Assembly: GCA_031213475.1 (NCBI GenBank)
Contig: JARUPZ010000005.1
Span: 9,177,848-9,241,847, forward strand
Reading direction: 5' to 3'
From: Nereocystis luetkeana
Taxonomy: Eukaryota; Sar; Phaeophyceae; Laminariales; Laminariaceae
DNA: 64,000 bases
The notes beneath the pieces were generated by a model. It made no database searches and had not been told where the DNA came from. It worked only from the letters and a program-made list of their open reading frames with translations. The number at the start of each line of letters is the position of its first letter. Positions within the stretch are counted from its first letter, which is position 1. Both the position numbers and the translations under genes were made by a program. Positions 10,149 through 19,350 of this stretch are shown here, piece by piece.

Positions 10149-10226
10149 GTTCGGCGCGAGCCGGCGAAGGAAGGAAAATATGGACTGAAGTCTTCTCGCG
10201 ATGTAAATAAAGAGGAAAAAGTCCCG
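10146..10226 (+). mobile_element. SINE core remnant
   Basis: Parts of this stretch (CGAAGGAAGGAAAATATGG, CTGAAGTCTTCTCGCGATG, TAAATAAAG) match the core shared by SINE-A and SINE-B, where the conserved word is CTGAAATCTTCTCGCGAT. Confidence 0.5.
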
Positions 10227-10231
10227 AATCG

Positions 10232-10340
10232 TATTACGGGGGACCATAGTTAATGGGACCAAATATTGTTAGTAAGAATGGTTGAATATATAGGTTTTTA
10301 TGTATACCATAGGTCGTATTAACTATGGCCCCCCCCAATA
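10232..10340. mobile_element. MITE-A copy
   Basis: TATTACGGGGGACCATAG to CTATGGCCCCCCCAATA, 109 bp, near-consensus interior. Confidence 0.85.
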
Positions 10341-10358
10341 GTGGGGAGGGGGAGAGAG

Positions 10359-10474
10359 TACGGCGGGGGACACTCTGTAGTAAATAGGACCAAATACCAT
10401 TGGTAAAAAAAGGAGGGTAAATATATAGGTTTTGTGTGTATCGTAGGTCCTATTTACTATGCCCCCCCGTAATA
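10359..10474. mobile_element. MITE-A copy (GTAAATAGG subtype)
   Basis: Left arm TACGGCGGGGGACACT ... GTAAATAGGACC and right arm GGTCCTATTTACTATGC followed by CCCCCGTAATA. Subtype with TTTAC rather than TTAAC in the arms. Confidence 0.8.
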
Positions 10475-10604
10475 GTTGCGACTATCAACAGGAGGGAGAG
10501 AGAGAAAAAAAGAAGGACGAAATATTTAGAACTGATGGGAGGACACTATTTTTTTTATGTACGAATTATTGTAAGACTAATATTAACAATAATAGGTTTC
10601 TTTT

Positions 10605-10691
10605 GTATCCGAGGACTTGTTCTTTCAGGAATATTTTTGAGTGATCAACGTTGAGGCTCATGCTGCACATTGCCGGATGGCAACCATAATA
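10605..10691 (+). mobile_element. LINE-1 3' end fragment
   Basis: CCGAGGACTTGTTCTTTCAGG ... GAGTGATCAACGTTGAGG ... GCTGCACATTGCCGGATGG matches the element's last 85 bp and runs straight into the next copy. Confidence 0.7.
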
Positions 10692-10908
10692 AGGATTTAA
10701 GGATAGAACGTAATGAGAAGGAAGGAGCAAATACAGCAAATAGAGTAGACAAGCCGAAAGTTGGCACGGAAGGGAGGTAGACTTGGTGCATGGGTTTCCT
10801 TTTGTTTCCGAGGTTTTCTTCTTTCGGGAAAGTTATGAGTGATCCATGTGTTGAAGATCATGCTGCACATTGTCGGATGGCAAGAGAAATAATAATAATA
10901 TTAATTGT
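10692..10908 (+). mobile_element. LINE-1 3' end, about 215 bp
   Basis: GGATAGAACGTAATGAGAAG ... GCACGGAAGGGAGGTAGAC ... ATTGTCGGATGGCAAG followed by AATAATAATAATATT. Close to identical to 18592-18815 and starts at nearly the same internal position. Confidence 0.85.
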
Positions 10909-10965
10909 CAAAGTAGCACGTATTGTTATAGGCGCTCATCTCATCATGCTGCTCGTACGCAGACA

Positions 10966-10988
10966 GACAGACAGACAGACAGACAGAC

Positions 10989-11047
<59 letters not shown>

Positions 11048-11050
11048 GGC
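10966..11050. repeat. CAGA tetranucleotide microsatellite
   Basis: About 21 units of ACAG/CAGA with one interruption. Confidence 0.95.
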
Positions 11051-11124
11051 AGACGCGGTTGATGACACGATGAGCTCCACAACGTTGACCACTCGTGAAT
11101 AAAAAGTAAACATCCCCAAGCAAG

Positions 11125-11295
11125 GGAAAACCAAGACAAAACGGAAAAAAACCGGTTGGCCTTCAGTAGACTACTGTGGACTCTACAATAGCCTATTGTG
11201 GAGGTTGTCACCTACTACTGAGCTATATAATATAGGGCAGATTATCGATCGATCACCCATCATAGCACAGACAGGGTAATCTTTACAACCCCCCC
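11125..11295 (-). mobile_element. SINE-C copy (4)
   Basis: Reverse complement carries TATAGCTCAGTAGTAGGTGACA, ATCGATCGAT and a GGGTAATC leader as in SINE-C. The flanking GGGAAAACCAAGACAAAACGG recurs next to copy 5. Confidence 0.5.
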
Positions 11296-11329
11296 TCTGA
11301 ACGTCGGGCTGGCTGTACTCGTACGCTGA

Positions 11330-11362
11330 TCTATATATATATATATATATCTATATATATAT
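11330..11362. repeat. AT microsatellite
   Basis: TATATATATATATATA runs with a single C interruption. Confidence 0.9.
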
Positions 11363-11489
11363 ATTCGCTTCGTTTCAATACCTACCTGTAACACTGTGGA
11401 GGAACGAGGGAGATAATTGTGTTCAGAGACGCGCGCGCATGCATGCATGCGCTTCTTCTTCTGTGAAGGAAAAGAAACGTTCGAAGCGA

Positions 11490-11730
11490 GAGGACCGAAC
11501 CGGTGTCCTTGACGACGTCAAGCGTAATAACGAAGGTGTTAACTACTACTACTGCTGAGCTATATGGATGGGGGTACTAAACGAGATCGATCGATTGCCC
11601 AGCCCAAGGTACTAACCCTCCTCCTACGAACAACGCTTGCAGCTTCAACGGTGATTACACTCGCGAGCACTCATTCCCCGCGAGACGAGTAAAACTTCAA
11701 GGGGAAACCAAGACAAAGCGGAAGCATACT
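11490..11730 (-). mobile_element. SINE-C copy (5)
   Basis: The reverse strand reads leader TTGGGCTGGGCAATCGATCG, A box TATAGCTCAGCAGTAGTAG, B box CCGGTTCGGTCC and trailer CGAACGTTTCTTTTCC, matching 5633-5800 in order. The flank GGGGAAACCAAGACAAAGCGG is shared with copy 4. Confidence 0.6.
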
Positions 11731-11844
11731 ATCGTACCAGTAGTGTAACCAGGTAAAATATATGGTTAGTCATCGTTGTTTCGGGCAACTTGCGTTAATC
11801 TCTGGACCCCCACAACAAGCTGGCTGTTGCTCTTCTTGTTGTGC

Positions 11845-11985
11845 TCTTGTTGTTGTTGTTGTTGTTGTTGTTGCTGTGTGTTGTTGCTGGCTGTTGTTGC
11901 TGCTGTTGTTGCTGTCGTTGCTGTTGTTGTTGCTGTTGTTGTTGCTGTCGTTGCTGTTGTTGGTGGTGGTGGTGTTGTGTGCCTC
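11845..11985. repeat. TTG/TGC trinucleotide repeat
   Basis: Imperfect GTTGTTGCTGTT repeats. Long frames on both strands are poly-Val/Leu/Cys or Asn/Ser read-throughs, not genes. Confidence 0.85.
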
Positions 11986-12147
11986 TGTCCCTGACGGCGA
12001 AAAGGTGAGTCTGAGCGTCATATTGAGTCCGATCGGCACCTACCTATATATTTCCGGACAGACGCTGGGACATGAAAGGACCCCGTTTGAATAATAGTAG
12101 TCCATCCAATCGGTACCTATTTTTTGTGGGACAGAGCAGTAGTAGTA

Positions 12148-12175
12148 AGTGTATATATATATATAACATACCAGG

Positions 12176-12210
<35 letters not shown>

Positions 12211-12218
12211 CCAGGCAC
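12148..12218. repeat. AT microsatellite with TACCWGGTA motifs
   Basis: ATATAT tracts broken by TACCAGGTA and TACCAGGCACCTGGTA. Confidence 0.85.
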
Positions 12219-12300
12219 CTGGTAATTGAATTGCCAATAAAAAGTGCCGAAGAAGGGTGTGGTGTGACCCAATTACAACTAAGTTACTCTAAGAAGACCG

Positions 12301-12356
12301 TATGTATGTATGTATGTATGTATGTATTTATGTATGTATGCATGAATGTATGTATG

Positions 12357-12387
<31 letters not shown>

Positions 12388-12456
12388 GTATGTATGTATG
12401 TATGTATGTATGTATGTATGTCTGTATGTATGTACGTATGTATGTACGTATGTATG

Positions 12457-12487
<31 letters not shown>

Positions 12488-12652
12488 GTATGTATGTATG
12501 TATGTATGTAAGTATGTATGTATGTATGTATGTATGTATGTATGTATGTATGTATGTATGTATGTATAATGTATGTATAATGTGTGTATGTATGTATAAT
12601 GTGTGTATGTATGTATGTATGTATGTATGTATGTATGTATGTATGTATGTAT
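12301..12652. repeat. ATGT microsatellite, about 350 bp
   Basis: Tetranucleotide TATG array with few interruptions. The long Tyr-Val-Cys-Met frames come from the repeat. Confidence 0.97.
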
Positions 12653-12810
12653 ACCTGTTGTTGTTACCAGGTATGTGATACTGCTTTGTCCGCTCTCCGT
12701 CATCTCAACATTGTACCGCATACCGCGCTACCAGTAATGACAGGGTCGTGCCGCGCGCGTGTCCTGCAGCTCCTCGCATTCGCCAGTGCTATCGATGTCT
12801 GCGGTGGTAC

Positions 12811-12921
12811 CACGGAGGACAATACCTGGTAGTAAACAGGACCAAATGTTCTTGGTAACAATAGGGAAATGTGCGCTTTTCAGCGTGTAACGTAGGTTCT
12901 ATTTACTACGGTCCCCCCGTA
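12811..12921. mobile_element. MITE-A copy carrying a TACCTGGTA insertion
   Basis: Left arm CACGGAGGACAATA is followed by CCTGGTA and then GTAAACAGGACC. The copy at 15438 reads GGACAATAGTAAACAGG across the same point, so this one has an exact 7-bp gain at a TA. Right arm GGTTCTATTTACTACGG followed by CCCCCGTAA. Confidence 0.75.
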
Positions 12922-12961
12922 AATAGTACCAGGTATTTAATAGTGACAACAGTCAGTTTCA

Positions 12962-13073
12962 TATTACGGGGGACCATAGTTAATAGGACCAAATATCGAT
13001 CGCAAAATTAGCGAAATATATACCAGGTTTTTGTGTGTAACGTAGGTCCTATTAACTATGGTCCCCCGTAATA
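12962..13073. mobile_element. MITE-A copy
   Basis: TATTACGGGGGACCATAG to GGTCCCCCGTAATA. The interior reads TATATACCAGGTTTTT where other copies have TATATAGGTTTTT. Confidence 0.85.
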
Positions 13074-13446
13074 GTATGTAGCATTGTTTGTTTATCGCCA
13101 CCGGATAAATCCCGTTGGTGCTGCTGTAATTAAGAGTGGTACACTGTGTGCGAGCTACATATATATACCGTGTGTAGCATCATGAGCTTCAAACGTTTAC
13201 AATGTACCGCTCATGAGCAATCTTTTTTTTCTCGAAAGAAAGAAAAGAAAACCGATCGGTATTGTTGGGCGGTTTGGATGTATATACTGCACTAATGCTG
13301 TAAACTTTCACCCTATACTACTGTCTGTACGCACTGCCGTTCAAAACCCGCAAGTAGCCCGCACGATCGAACTTATATACCACGTAGCACGGGGTGCAAA
13401 TATGATTTTCGACGAGTCGAGACCCTCGACCTCACAGCTGTATTTT

Positions 13447-13545
13447 TATTAATATTATTATTTCCCCTTGACATCCGACAATGTGCAACATGATCTTCAA
13501 CATTGATCACACTCATCATCACTTTCCTGAAAGAAGAAAAGCTTT
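13447..13545 (-). mobile_element. LINE-1 3' end fragment
   Basis: A 3' terminus (ACATCCGACAATGTGCAAC ... TTTCCTGAAAGAAGAAAAG) sits immediately beside the terminus of the longer copy that begins at 13555. Confidence 0.7.
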
Positions 13546-14849
13546 TTTATTAGCAGGCTTGCCATCCGACGACGATGTGCTGCATGAGCTTTCTTTCACG
13601 TTGTGGTCAATCAAAACATTGCTGAAAGACGAAATCTCCGTATACCAAGGAAACCTATACACCTGAGTCTACCCACCTTCTATGTCTGCTTCCTTTCATG
13701 TGTTATCTACGATACTCCATGTTGCTGTCTTTGGTCCCTCCTGCATCTTAATGTGTACTCGATACTTCTATTCTTAAATCCTAAGCCGCATCCAAGCTCC
13801 ATCCCCACGCCATCCGTGTGGGTCAGTCATCTCCCCCCCCCCCTGTCCCTTCTCTATTCCTGACGACCACCAAGCTGGAGTCTAAATCGCGATACCCTCC
13901 TCGAAATGGCGACCTGTGTAGTCACCGAGACAATTTGGAGTAGGCGTTCCTTCACCAATCTTTTCCTTCCCATCCACCCGCCATCCCTCCCTCCCCCTCC
14001 CACTACACTACTAGCTGCCAGCTGGTCGATGCATTACTGCCCTCTACCCCGTGACGCCCAAAGCTTTCCACTGCTAAAGTGGCAAGTTGATGACTGCGTT
14101 CGTCAAAGGACGCATACATGCCCCGGACGAGCGTCGTGTTGGCGCTTGCGCGCCTCGGAGGTAGAGAGGCGGCTGATCCGTCTTGGTCGGCATTGCCTCC
14201 TCGCAGGTGCATCTATCTGCGCTTGAGGGTTCGCATGGTTGACGTCCAGCAGGATGGACTTCTCCCCATACTCCCTATTAGGAGCATCCCGTAGACCTCC
14301 TCTCGTGACGACAATATCCATCCGCAGATTTCCGCCTGCGGTGAACCGGATCGCCGCTTTCCACTTGGTGTGGAACTCCCAGCCGCTTCAACGTTCGGGA
14401 CATCGCGTGGACGAGCGGTTGGTGTTGATGCACCTGCACCCCTGCTCTGGGACAGATAAATGCGCGCGTGGCGAGTGTCCACGTCCACTGCCTGCATCGC
14501 AGCAGAGGCACCTCACTGCCACGTGTTCCTCTATCCCAATGAACCGCCTTCCCATGCCCACAAACTCTTCTGCGGGTACGACCCGGAGTGAGTCCGCTGG
14601 TCTCGCCCGAAGGCCTGCCGCAGCTCCTGCCCCCTGTAGGCTCCTACAGCGAGCCTTGGCGAGGGCTTTGGTTTCGGTTCCACCCATCGGGTCGCCCGGT
14701 CCGGGGGGGCGTGCTGTCTCCGGTAGCCCCTCCAGCGAGGCAGCGCAGGCTGCGTGCCGACGTTAGTTTACCAACTTGCCCAACTTCTGTTGGACTTTGC
14801 GTGAGTTCGTTGTTATGGCGTCGTGTGCAGCCAGCATGTCGGTCTCTGG

Positions 14850-15237
14850 GGTAATCGATCACCTCGTGTAATGGGTTGCCTCGGTTAGGAGGGGCAGTGG
14901 GTGAACACCCGGGTGTTTGCCATGAGGCCAGGGAGAAGATGTTGAACCAGGTGTATATTAGAAACCACCAAATATGAAGTGAACGAAGGGGGGGCTATCC
15001 CTTCGTCCAAGGATCCCATAAAAAGGTATCCAGATGATATTTATACCAAAAAACCCATTCGGGTTTAATCATAAATCCCGCCGCATTTTTCCAGTCACAC
15101 AAATCACACGTATCCGCACGATTAGACACATCAATCAGCCTGGCGGAATATCCACTTATTTATACAAATCACACCCATCCACGATCAGACACATCAGACA
15201 TGTGTGCGCCTTATTATGACGAACGCTTTTGACCAAC
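14850..15237. other. extra segment inside LINE-1 copy 1
   Basis: The other copy joins directly at the equivalent point (42820-42835), so these 388 bp are either an insertion here or a deletion there. Within it the phrase ACAAATCACAC(G/C)(T/C)ATCC ... AGACACATCA occurs twice, about 60 bp apart. No ends or duplication identified. Confidence 0.5.
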
Positions 15238-15437
15238 ACGGGGGTCTTGGGGCCCTGTCCCCCTCTGCGCCTAGACCCCATTCCACCCCAAGACCCGGGG
15301 GCGATGCCCGCCATCGCTTCCTGTGACACCCCCCATGTATCCCTCATCTCCCGCAATCTGTCCCCTAGCTGAGAGACAATGCTCGATTCTGAGAGCCCCC
15401 TCTTGAAGTTATCGCCTAACGGGCCTGTGAGGTCCGC

Positions 15438-16392
15438 TATCACGGGAGGACAATAGTAAACAGGACCAAATATTGTTCGTAAAAATAGCGAAATACTAGG
15501 TACATACGTTTCTATGTAAAACCACAGGAAAGACTTATGCCAATGGAAACGCGAAGTTGAAAAGTTTTTTTTCAAATATATGGCTTTAAAAAAACAGCCG
15601 AAAATTTTCTCGTACCGCCGCTGTGGGGAAAAAAGAGAAAAATGTTTGATTTTTTCTTTTTTTTTCCCCAACGGCTGCAGGCGGCGCAATTTGTGTTTTT
15701 CTGGTCGCAACTTGTCAACACGGTGATCGAAACCAGCTCGTGCGACAATCGACCCTCGATCTCGACATAGACTCAGCCCACGGCCAACCCACTCGGTATC
15801 TGGCAAGCCCAACGAGTATAGATGATGGCCTCGAAGATATCAGGCGGATCCATGGTCTAGGGGGCGAGAGCTTGCCGGCGGCGTCGTACGGTATCCTCCC
15901 AAACCTGAAAAAAAGACTATTTTTTGCCATTCGAGACGGATGGAGCAGTTTTGTCTTCTGTTTTGTGCAAACCAGCGGCCAAATGTTTTTTATCACACGC
16001 CTGGTCAGCTCCCGCCACATGACACCGGCCATAGTGTGAAGACGGTGACCCTAGGGTGGGTCGGAGCCCCTAACGAGCGCACTCCGTTCAGAATTCGTGA
16101 CGCAATCGTTGGTTTTGTTGATCGATGTCTGTCGAGGACTCGGAATCTCGCCGCTTCGAACCAAAGATCGGCCTGAGTTTTTCTCAAGCCGATGTTGGCC
16201 CAACATCGGCCCAAGATTTGCTTTTTTCGGGCTTTTCCAAAGGTTAGGAACTTTTTTGTTTTTAGGTGGCCCATAGGAAGCGTGTTCTGAATTGTTTTGG
16301 CGGGTATCTTTGAAATTCAAACTTTTTATTGCAACTTCGCTGTACCATTGGCAAAGGTCTTAGGTCCTATTTAATATGGTCCCCCGCAATAA
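15438..16392. mobile_element. MITE-A copy split by a transposon
   Basis: Left half 15438-15528 (TATCACGGGAGGACAATAG ...), right half 16362-16392 (AGGTCCTATTTAATATGG ... CCCCCGCAATA). The host LINE-1 reads GTCTGCCTAAACCTCC at the empty site at 43022, and here TA precedes and follows the MITE, supporting a TA target. Confidence 0.8.
15529..16361. mobile_element. non-autonomous TIR transposon nested in the MITE
   Basis: Left end AAAGACTTATGCCAATGG ... GCGAAGTTG ... TTTTTTTTCAAAT, right end ATTTGAAATTCAAAC ... CAACTTCGC ... CCATTGGCAAAGGTCTT. Reverse-complementing the right end gives AAGACCTTTGCCAATGG ... GCGAAGTTG, so the inverted repeats extend about 45 bp. AGG flanks both ends (15526-15528, 16362-16364), a likely 3-bp target duplication. 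Internal frames (15740-16039 +, 15715-16032 -) are not recognised as a transposase. Superfamily undetermined. Confidence 0.75.
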
Positions 16393-16815
16393 ATAGGAAC
16401 CTCCGGCAGGGTCCCCACCCTGCTCCCGGTGGATGCCGACATTCTCCCTTGCTTCTGTCGACGGCAGCCCTAACCCCTAACCCTTCCCGCTCCAGTAGAA
16501 AGGCGTGCTTGGGCTTGCTGGTAAGGTTCGAGAGTCAGCCGACTATCTGGGCACCCCTCCTGGAAAAAACGGTTGAGGCGAGCCTCCGCCGTTCCCGGTA
16601 GTTCGAGGATTTTCTCGTACGCCCGCTGCGTTCCCGTCGTCTGCTCTTTGACATGCTTCGAGGGACAACCCGGGGCCCAGAGCGCTTTCGAGGTACTGTA
16701 ACTCGTCCGCTGCCCGAGAGATTCGACGGTGACGAGGGCGGCCGCCTGTTTGTCAGGCGAGCTAGCGAGGCAGAGCGCAAGGTGTGGTCCGCGCCCTCAC
16801 ACCCCTCACTACCTC

Positions 16816-17056
16816 CATTGCTCGCCATTTTTTTTATTTGTTTTTTATCATCACTTCCACTTTCTATCCTGGTATTAATAGGAGGTTTTTACCCTCAACG
16901 AGCTTCTGGACAAGCCGTGGTCACAGGTGTCTACCCTTTCTCCCCCCCGGTACGTGCCTTTATTTTTTGTCGCGCGTAGGGTTCATTCAGCATTCCCACT
17001 GCTCGTCGATTTTCATCGAATGTAGCTAACTCACGCTCTCGCGCATTGCTCGCCAT
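16816..17056 (-). mobile_element. SINE-A body with 13-bp target duplication
   Basis: The reverse strand matches SINE-A body words (GTGAGTTAGCTACATTCGAT, GACGAGCAGTGGGAATGCTG, GACACCTGTGACCACGGC). CATTGCTCGCCAT is repeated exactly at 16816-16828 and 17044-17056. On the minus strand the A-rich tail (ATAAAAAACAAATAAAAAAAA) abuts the low-coordinate repeat, as expected for LINE-driven insertion. The tRNA head is missing. Confidence 0.8.
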
Positions 17057-17132
17057 AATACGTACCAGGTAGCTGATGTTGTTTTTATTTTGTTGGTGAC
17101 TACCTGGTATGCTATTTCGAGTCACAGTATAG

Positions 17133-17238
17133 TAATACGGGGGGGGCATAGTTAATAGGACCAAATATTGTTAGTAAAAATGGTTAAATATATAGATTTT
17201 TATGTATACCATAGGTCCTATTAACTATGCCCCCCCGT
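17133..17238. mobile_element. MITE-A copy
   Basis: AATACGGGGGGGGCATAGTT to AACTATGCCCCCCCGT with consensus interior. Confidence 0.82.
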
Positions 17239-17317
17239 CGACGTGGGCAGATACAATAAACACAGAATTGGTTCGATGAAGTTAGTGGTATTCGATGAAT
17301 TATGTCAGCTTTTTCAT

Positions 17318-17386
17318 TTTGAATGAATAACGCCCTGCACATTGTCAGAAGGCAAAAAAAAAAAAACACACACACACACACACAAT
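17318..17386 (+). mobile_element. LINE-1 3' scrap plus A/CA tail
   Basis: GAATGAATAACGCCCTGCACATTGTCAGAAGGCAA resembles the LINE-1 terminus and runs into an A run and (CA)n. Confidence 0.4.
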
Positions 17387-17439
17387 TTTTCGTCTCCAAA
17401 CCTTCGCTCGGAAGTTCTGGTTACGTTTGCATGCAGTTA

Positions 17440-17553
17440 AAAGGCTTGACCGTTTTAGGACTGCAGTTTCGTTTTGGGGACAATCGGGGACAACCTAACT
17501 TGGAATTTGACTGGTTTGTCCCCAAAACGGGGCTGCGGTCCTAAAAGGCTTAA
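17440..17553. mobile_element. piggyBac-like MITE (copy c)
   Basis: Left TTGACCGTTTTAGGACTGCA ... GTTTTGGGGACAA, right TTGTCCCCAAAACGGGGCTG ... GTCCTAAAAGGCTTAA. The right flank supplies TTAA. Confidence 0.8.
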
Positions 17554-17848
17554 TTAAAGAAAGGCGACCGTTAGGGACGCGCGATATATATGCTGCTGCT
17601 GCTGCTCCGCTGCTGCCGCTCGCTGGTCTGCAGCGATGTACTAAGGTATTATCCGGAATTAAAAGTGAAATCGTACTAGGCAGTAGAATCACCTGTTATT
17701 TATTTCCCGAGTTCGGGCAGACGACATCAAAGGACTGTTTTGATTGCATCGTATTACTCCTACATACAAAGAGTACACACTACATTTTCGGGACGAATAT
17801 TCGCAGGGATGGATACATACATCCGGTTTCCCCTTGTTGGCTGGTATA

Positions 17849-17961
17849 ATATTGCGGGGGACCATAATAGTAAATAGGACCAAATATTGTCAGAAAAATA
17901 GTTAAATATATAGGTTTTTACGTATACCATAGGTCCTGCTTACTATGGCCCCAACGCGATA
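17849..17961. mobile_element. MITE-A copy
   Basis: TATTGCGGGGGACCATAAT to TACTATGGCCCCAACGCGATA. Confidence 0.82.
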
Positions 17962-18124
17962 GTGGCACCCCACGGATGCTGTGCTCTGAGAGTTGATGCT
18001 GGAGTTCGAATACCAGGAGGTGGGGTCGAGCTTTTGAGTTTATTTTCCCGCCAAAATAAAAACCAAGAAAAGAGTTCTTTACTTTATGTTCCTTACTGGT
18101 ACTGTAGTTTTTTTAGAACGACAC

Positions 18125-18168
18125 TTCGTATACACATTGTCGGATGTGGCAAGCAAAATAATAATTAG
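18125..18168 (+). mobile_element. LINE-1 3' scrap
   Basis: ACACATTGTCGGATGTGGCAAGC followed by AAAATAATAATTA. Confidence 0.5.
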
Positions 18169-18239
18169 AAAAAAAAAAACAAGAACGGAAATAAACCGCT
18201 GAGTGCGCCTGTATTAGTAGCTACTACCAGGTATTAATT

Positions 18240-18410
18240 AAAGTAATAGCGTGAGCAGGCGTGCCCGGTCCGATGTGAGCCGACGTAGGGAAGAAAGGAC
18301 CGGAGCCTTCTAGCGATAAAAAAGCCTTCCAAGGCACGGACCGTGTAATGGGGACGGGGGGGGGGAGAAGAGCCTATACTTTGCGACCCCGGATGACGAG
18401 AGATACGACT
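18240..18410 (+). mobile_element. SINE core copy
   Basis: GTCCGATGTGAGCCGACG ... GGAGCCTTCTAGCGATAAAAAAG ... GGAGAAGAGCCTATACTTTGC ... ACCCCGGATGACGAG follows the SINE-B body order (compare 56420-56555). Confidence 0.6.
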
Positions 18411-18413
18411 ACT

Positions 18414-18521
18414 CTTACGGGGGACCATAGCAAATAGGACCAAATATATTTGGTGAAATTATGGAAATATGTAGTTTTTTGCGTGTACCGTGGGTCCTAT
18501 TTAATATGGCCCCCCGTAATA
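18414..18521. mobile_element. MITE-A copy
   Basis: CTTACGGGGGACCATAGC to TAATATGGCCCCCCGTAATA. Confidence 0.85.
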
Positions 18522-18591
18522 CTACTGGAGGGAGAGATAAAAGAAGAGGGGGAATATGGTAGTAAAGGGGATGGGCAAACAAAATAATAAA

Positions 18592-18815
18592 AAAAGCTGA
18601 ATTAAGGATAGAACGTAATGAGAAGGAAGGAGCAAATACAGCAAATAGAGTAGACAAGCTGAAAGTTGGCACGGAAGGGAGGTAGACTTGGTGCATGGGT
18701 TTCCTTTTGTTTCCGAGGTTTTCTTCTTTCGGGAAAGTTATGAGTGGTCCATGTTGAAGATCATGCTGCACATTGTCTGATGGAAAGAGGAATAATAATA
18801 ATAATAAAAGCTGAA
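18592..18815 (+). mobile_element. LINE-1 3' end with possible target duplication
   Basis: Near-identical to 10692-10908. AAAAGCTGAA occurs at the 5' edge (18592-18601) and again after the (AATAAT)n tail (18806-18815). AGCTGA also belongs to the element at this point, so part of the match may be microhomology. Confidence 0.8.
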
Positions 18816-18904
18816 ACTATAGAATACGGAGAAAGACGCAAGCAGAGTCCCGCGAAGAACTGCAAGCAGCAATGACTATTTGACAACAATAATAGCAGCC
18901 CCTA

Positions 18905-18966
18905 CGTAGTACGAGCAGCCAACTAGAACTTATAGTCGGCGACTCACCGCCGGCCAGCCCATGACC
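18905..18966. repeat. isolated unit of the 60-kb inverted array
   Basis: AGCCAACTAGAACTTATAG ... TCGGCGACTCACCGCCGGCC ... matches one unit of the arrays at 60355-60850. Confidence 0.6.
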
Positions 18967-19094
18967 CTACACTACTCGGGTTGTTGGTAGTGCTCTCTCT
19001 CTACACGCGGCCGCAGCGGTGTGTCCGTGTGCGTGTGCTCGCGCCCGCCTGGGGTTAGGCCTCTACTATCGACAGCGAGACGATGAACGTTGTT

Positions 19095-19350
19095 ACTATT
19101 TTCTATATTTCTTTGCTTAAAACAAAAAATGATTGGCGGAAAGCGCGAGAGCGCGAGTTAGCTACCTGGTACATTCGATGAAAATCGACGAGCAGTGGGG
19201 ATGCTGAACCCTATGCGCGACAAAAAATAAAGGCACGTACTGGGGGGGAGAAGGGTGGACACCCGTGACCACGGCTTGTCCAGAAGATCGCTGAGCGTAA
19301 AACCTCCCACGAGCTAGTTAGGCCGGAAAGTAAAGTGATTACTATTAATA
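19095..19350 (+). mobile_element. SINE-A body carrying a TACCTGGTA insertion
   Basis: Matches 3430-3680. It reads GAGTTAGCTA-CCTGGTA-CATTCGATG, whereas the copy at 16.8-17.1 kb reads GAGTTAGCTACATTCGATG: an exact 7-bp gain at a TA (19163-19171). The tRNA head is absent. Confidence 0.75.

Larger units (their letters stand above)
13555..16826 (-). mobile_element. LINE-1 copy 1: 5'-truncated R2-like non-LTR retrotransposon, interrupted
   Basis: Collinear with 41602-43434 on the minus strand. 13555-14845 corresponds to the 3' UTR and the C-terminal endonuclease/zinc-finger region. Minus frames at 14388-14687 and 14278-14511 carry a Cys-rich motif (RCLCCDA) and HQPLVHAMSRTLKRLGV. 14850-15237 has no counterpart in the other copy. 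15240-15437 resumes and is cut by a MITE at 15438. 16395-16826 is the region just downstream of the reverse transcriptase (peptide ADNGAQ... in fragments). The copy ends at CCATTGCTCGCC, where a SINE is inserted. Frameshifts and stops make it non-functional. Known family logic: R2/CRE-type elements have a C-terminal CCHC finger and restriction-like endonuclease. Assignment of this family to that type is inferred from motifs. Confidence 0.75.

Noticed and set aside
12301-12652. Long open frames of Met-Tyr-Val-Cys and Tyr-Ile-His-Thr repeats (also 49143-49664)
   Set aside because: They are translations of ATGT/ACAT microsatellites, open because the repeat lacks stops in those frames.
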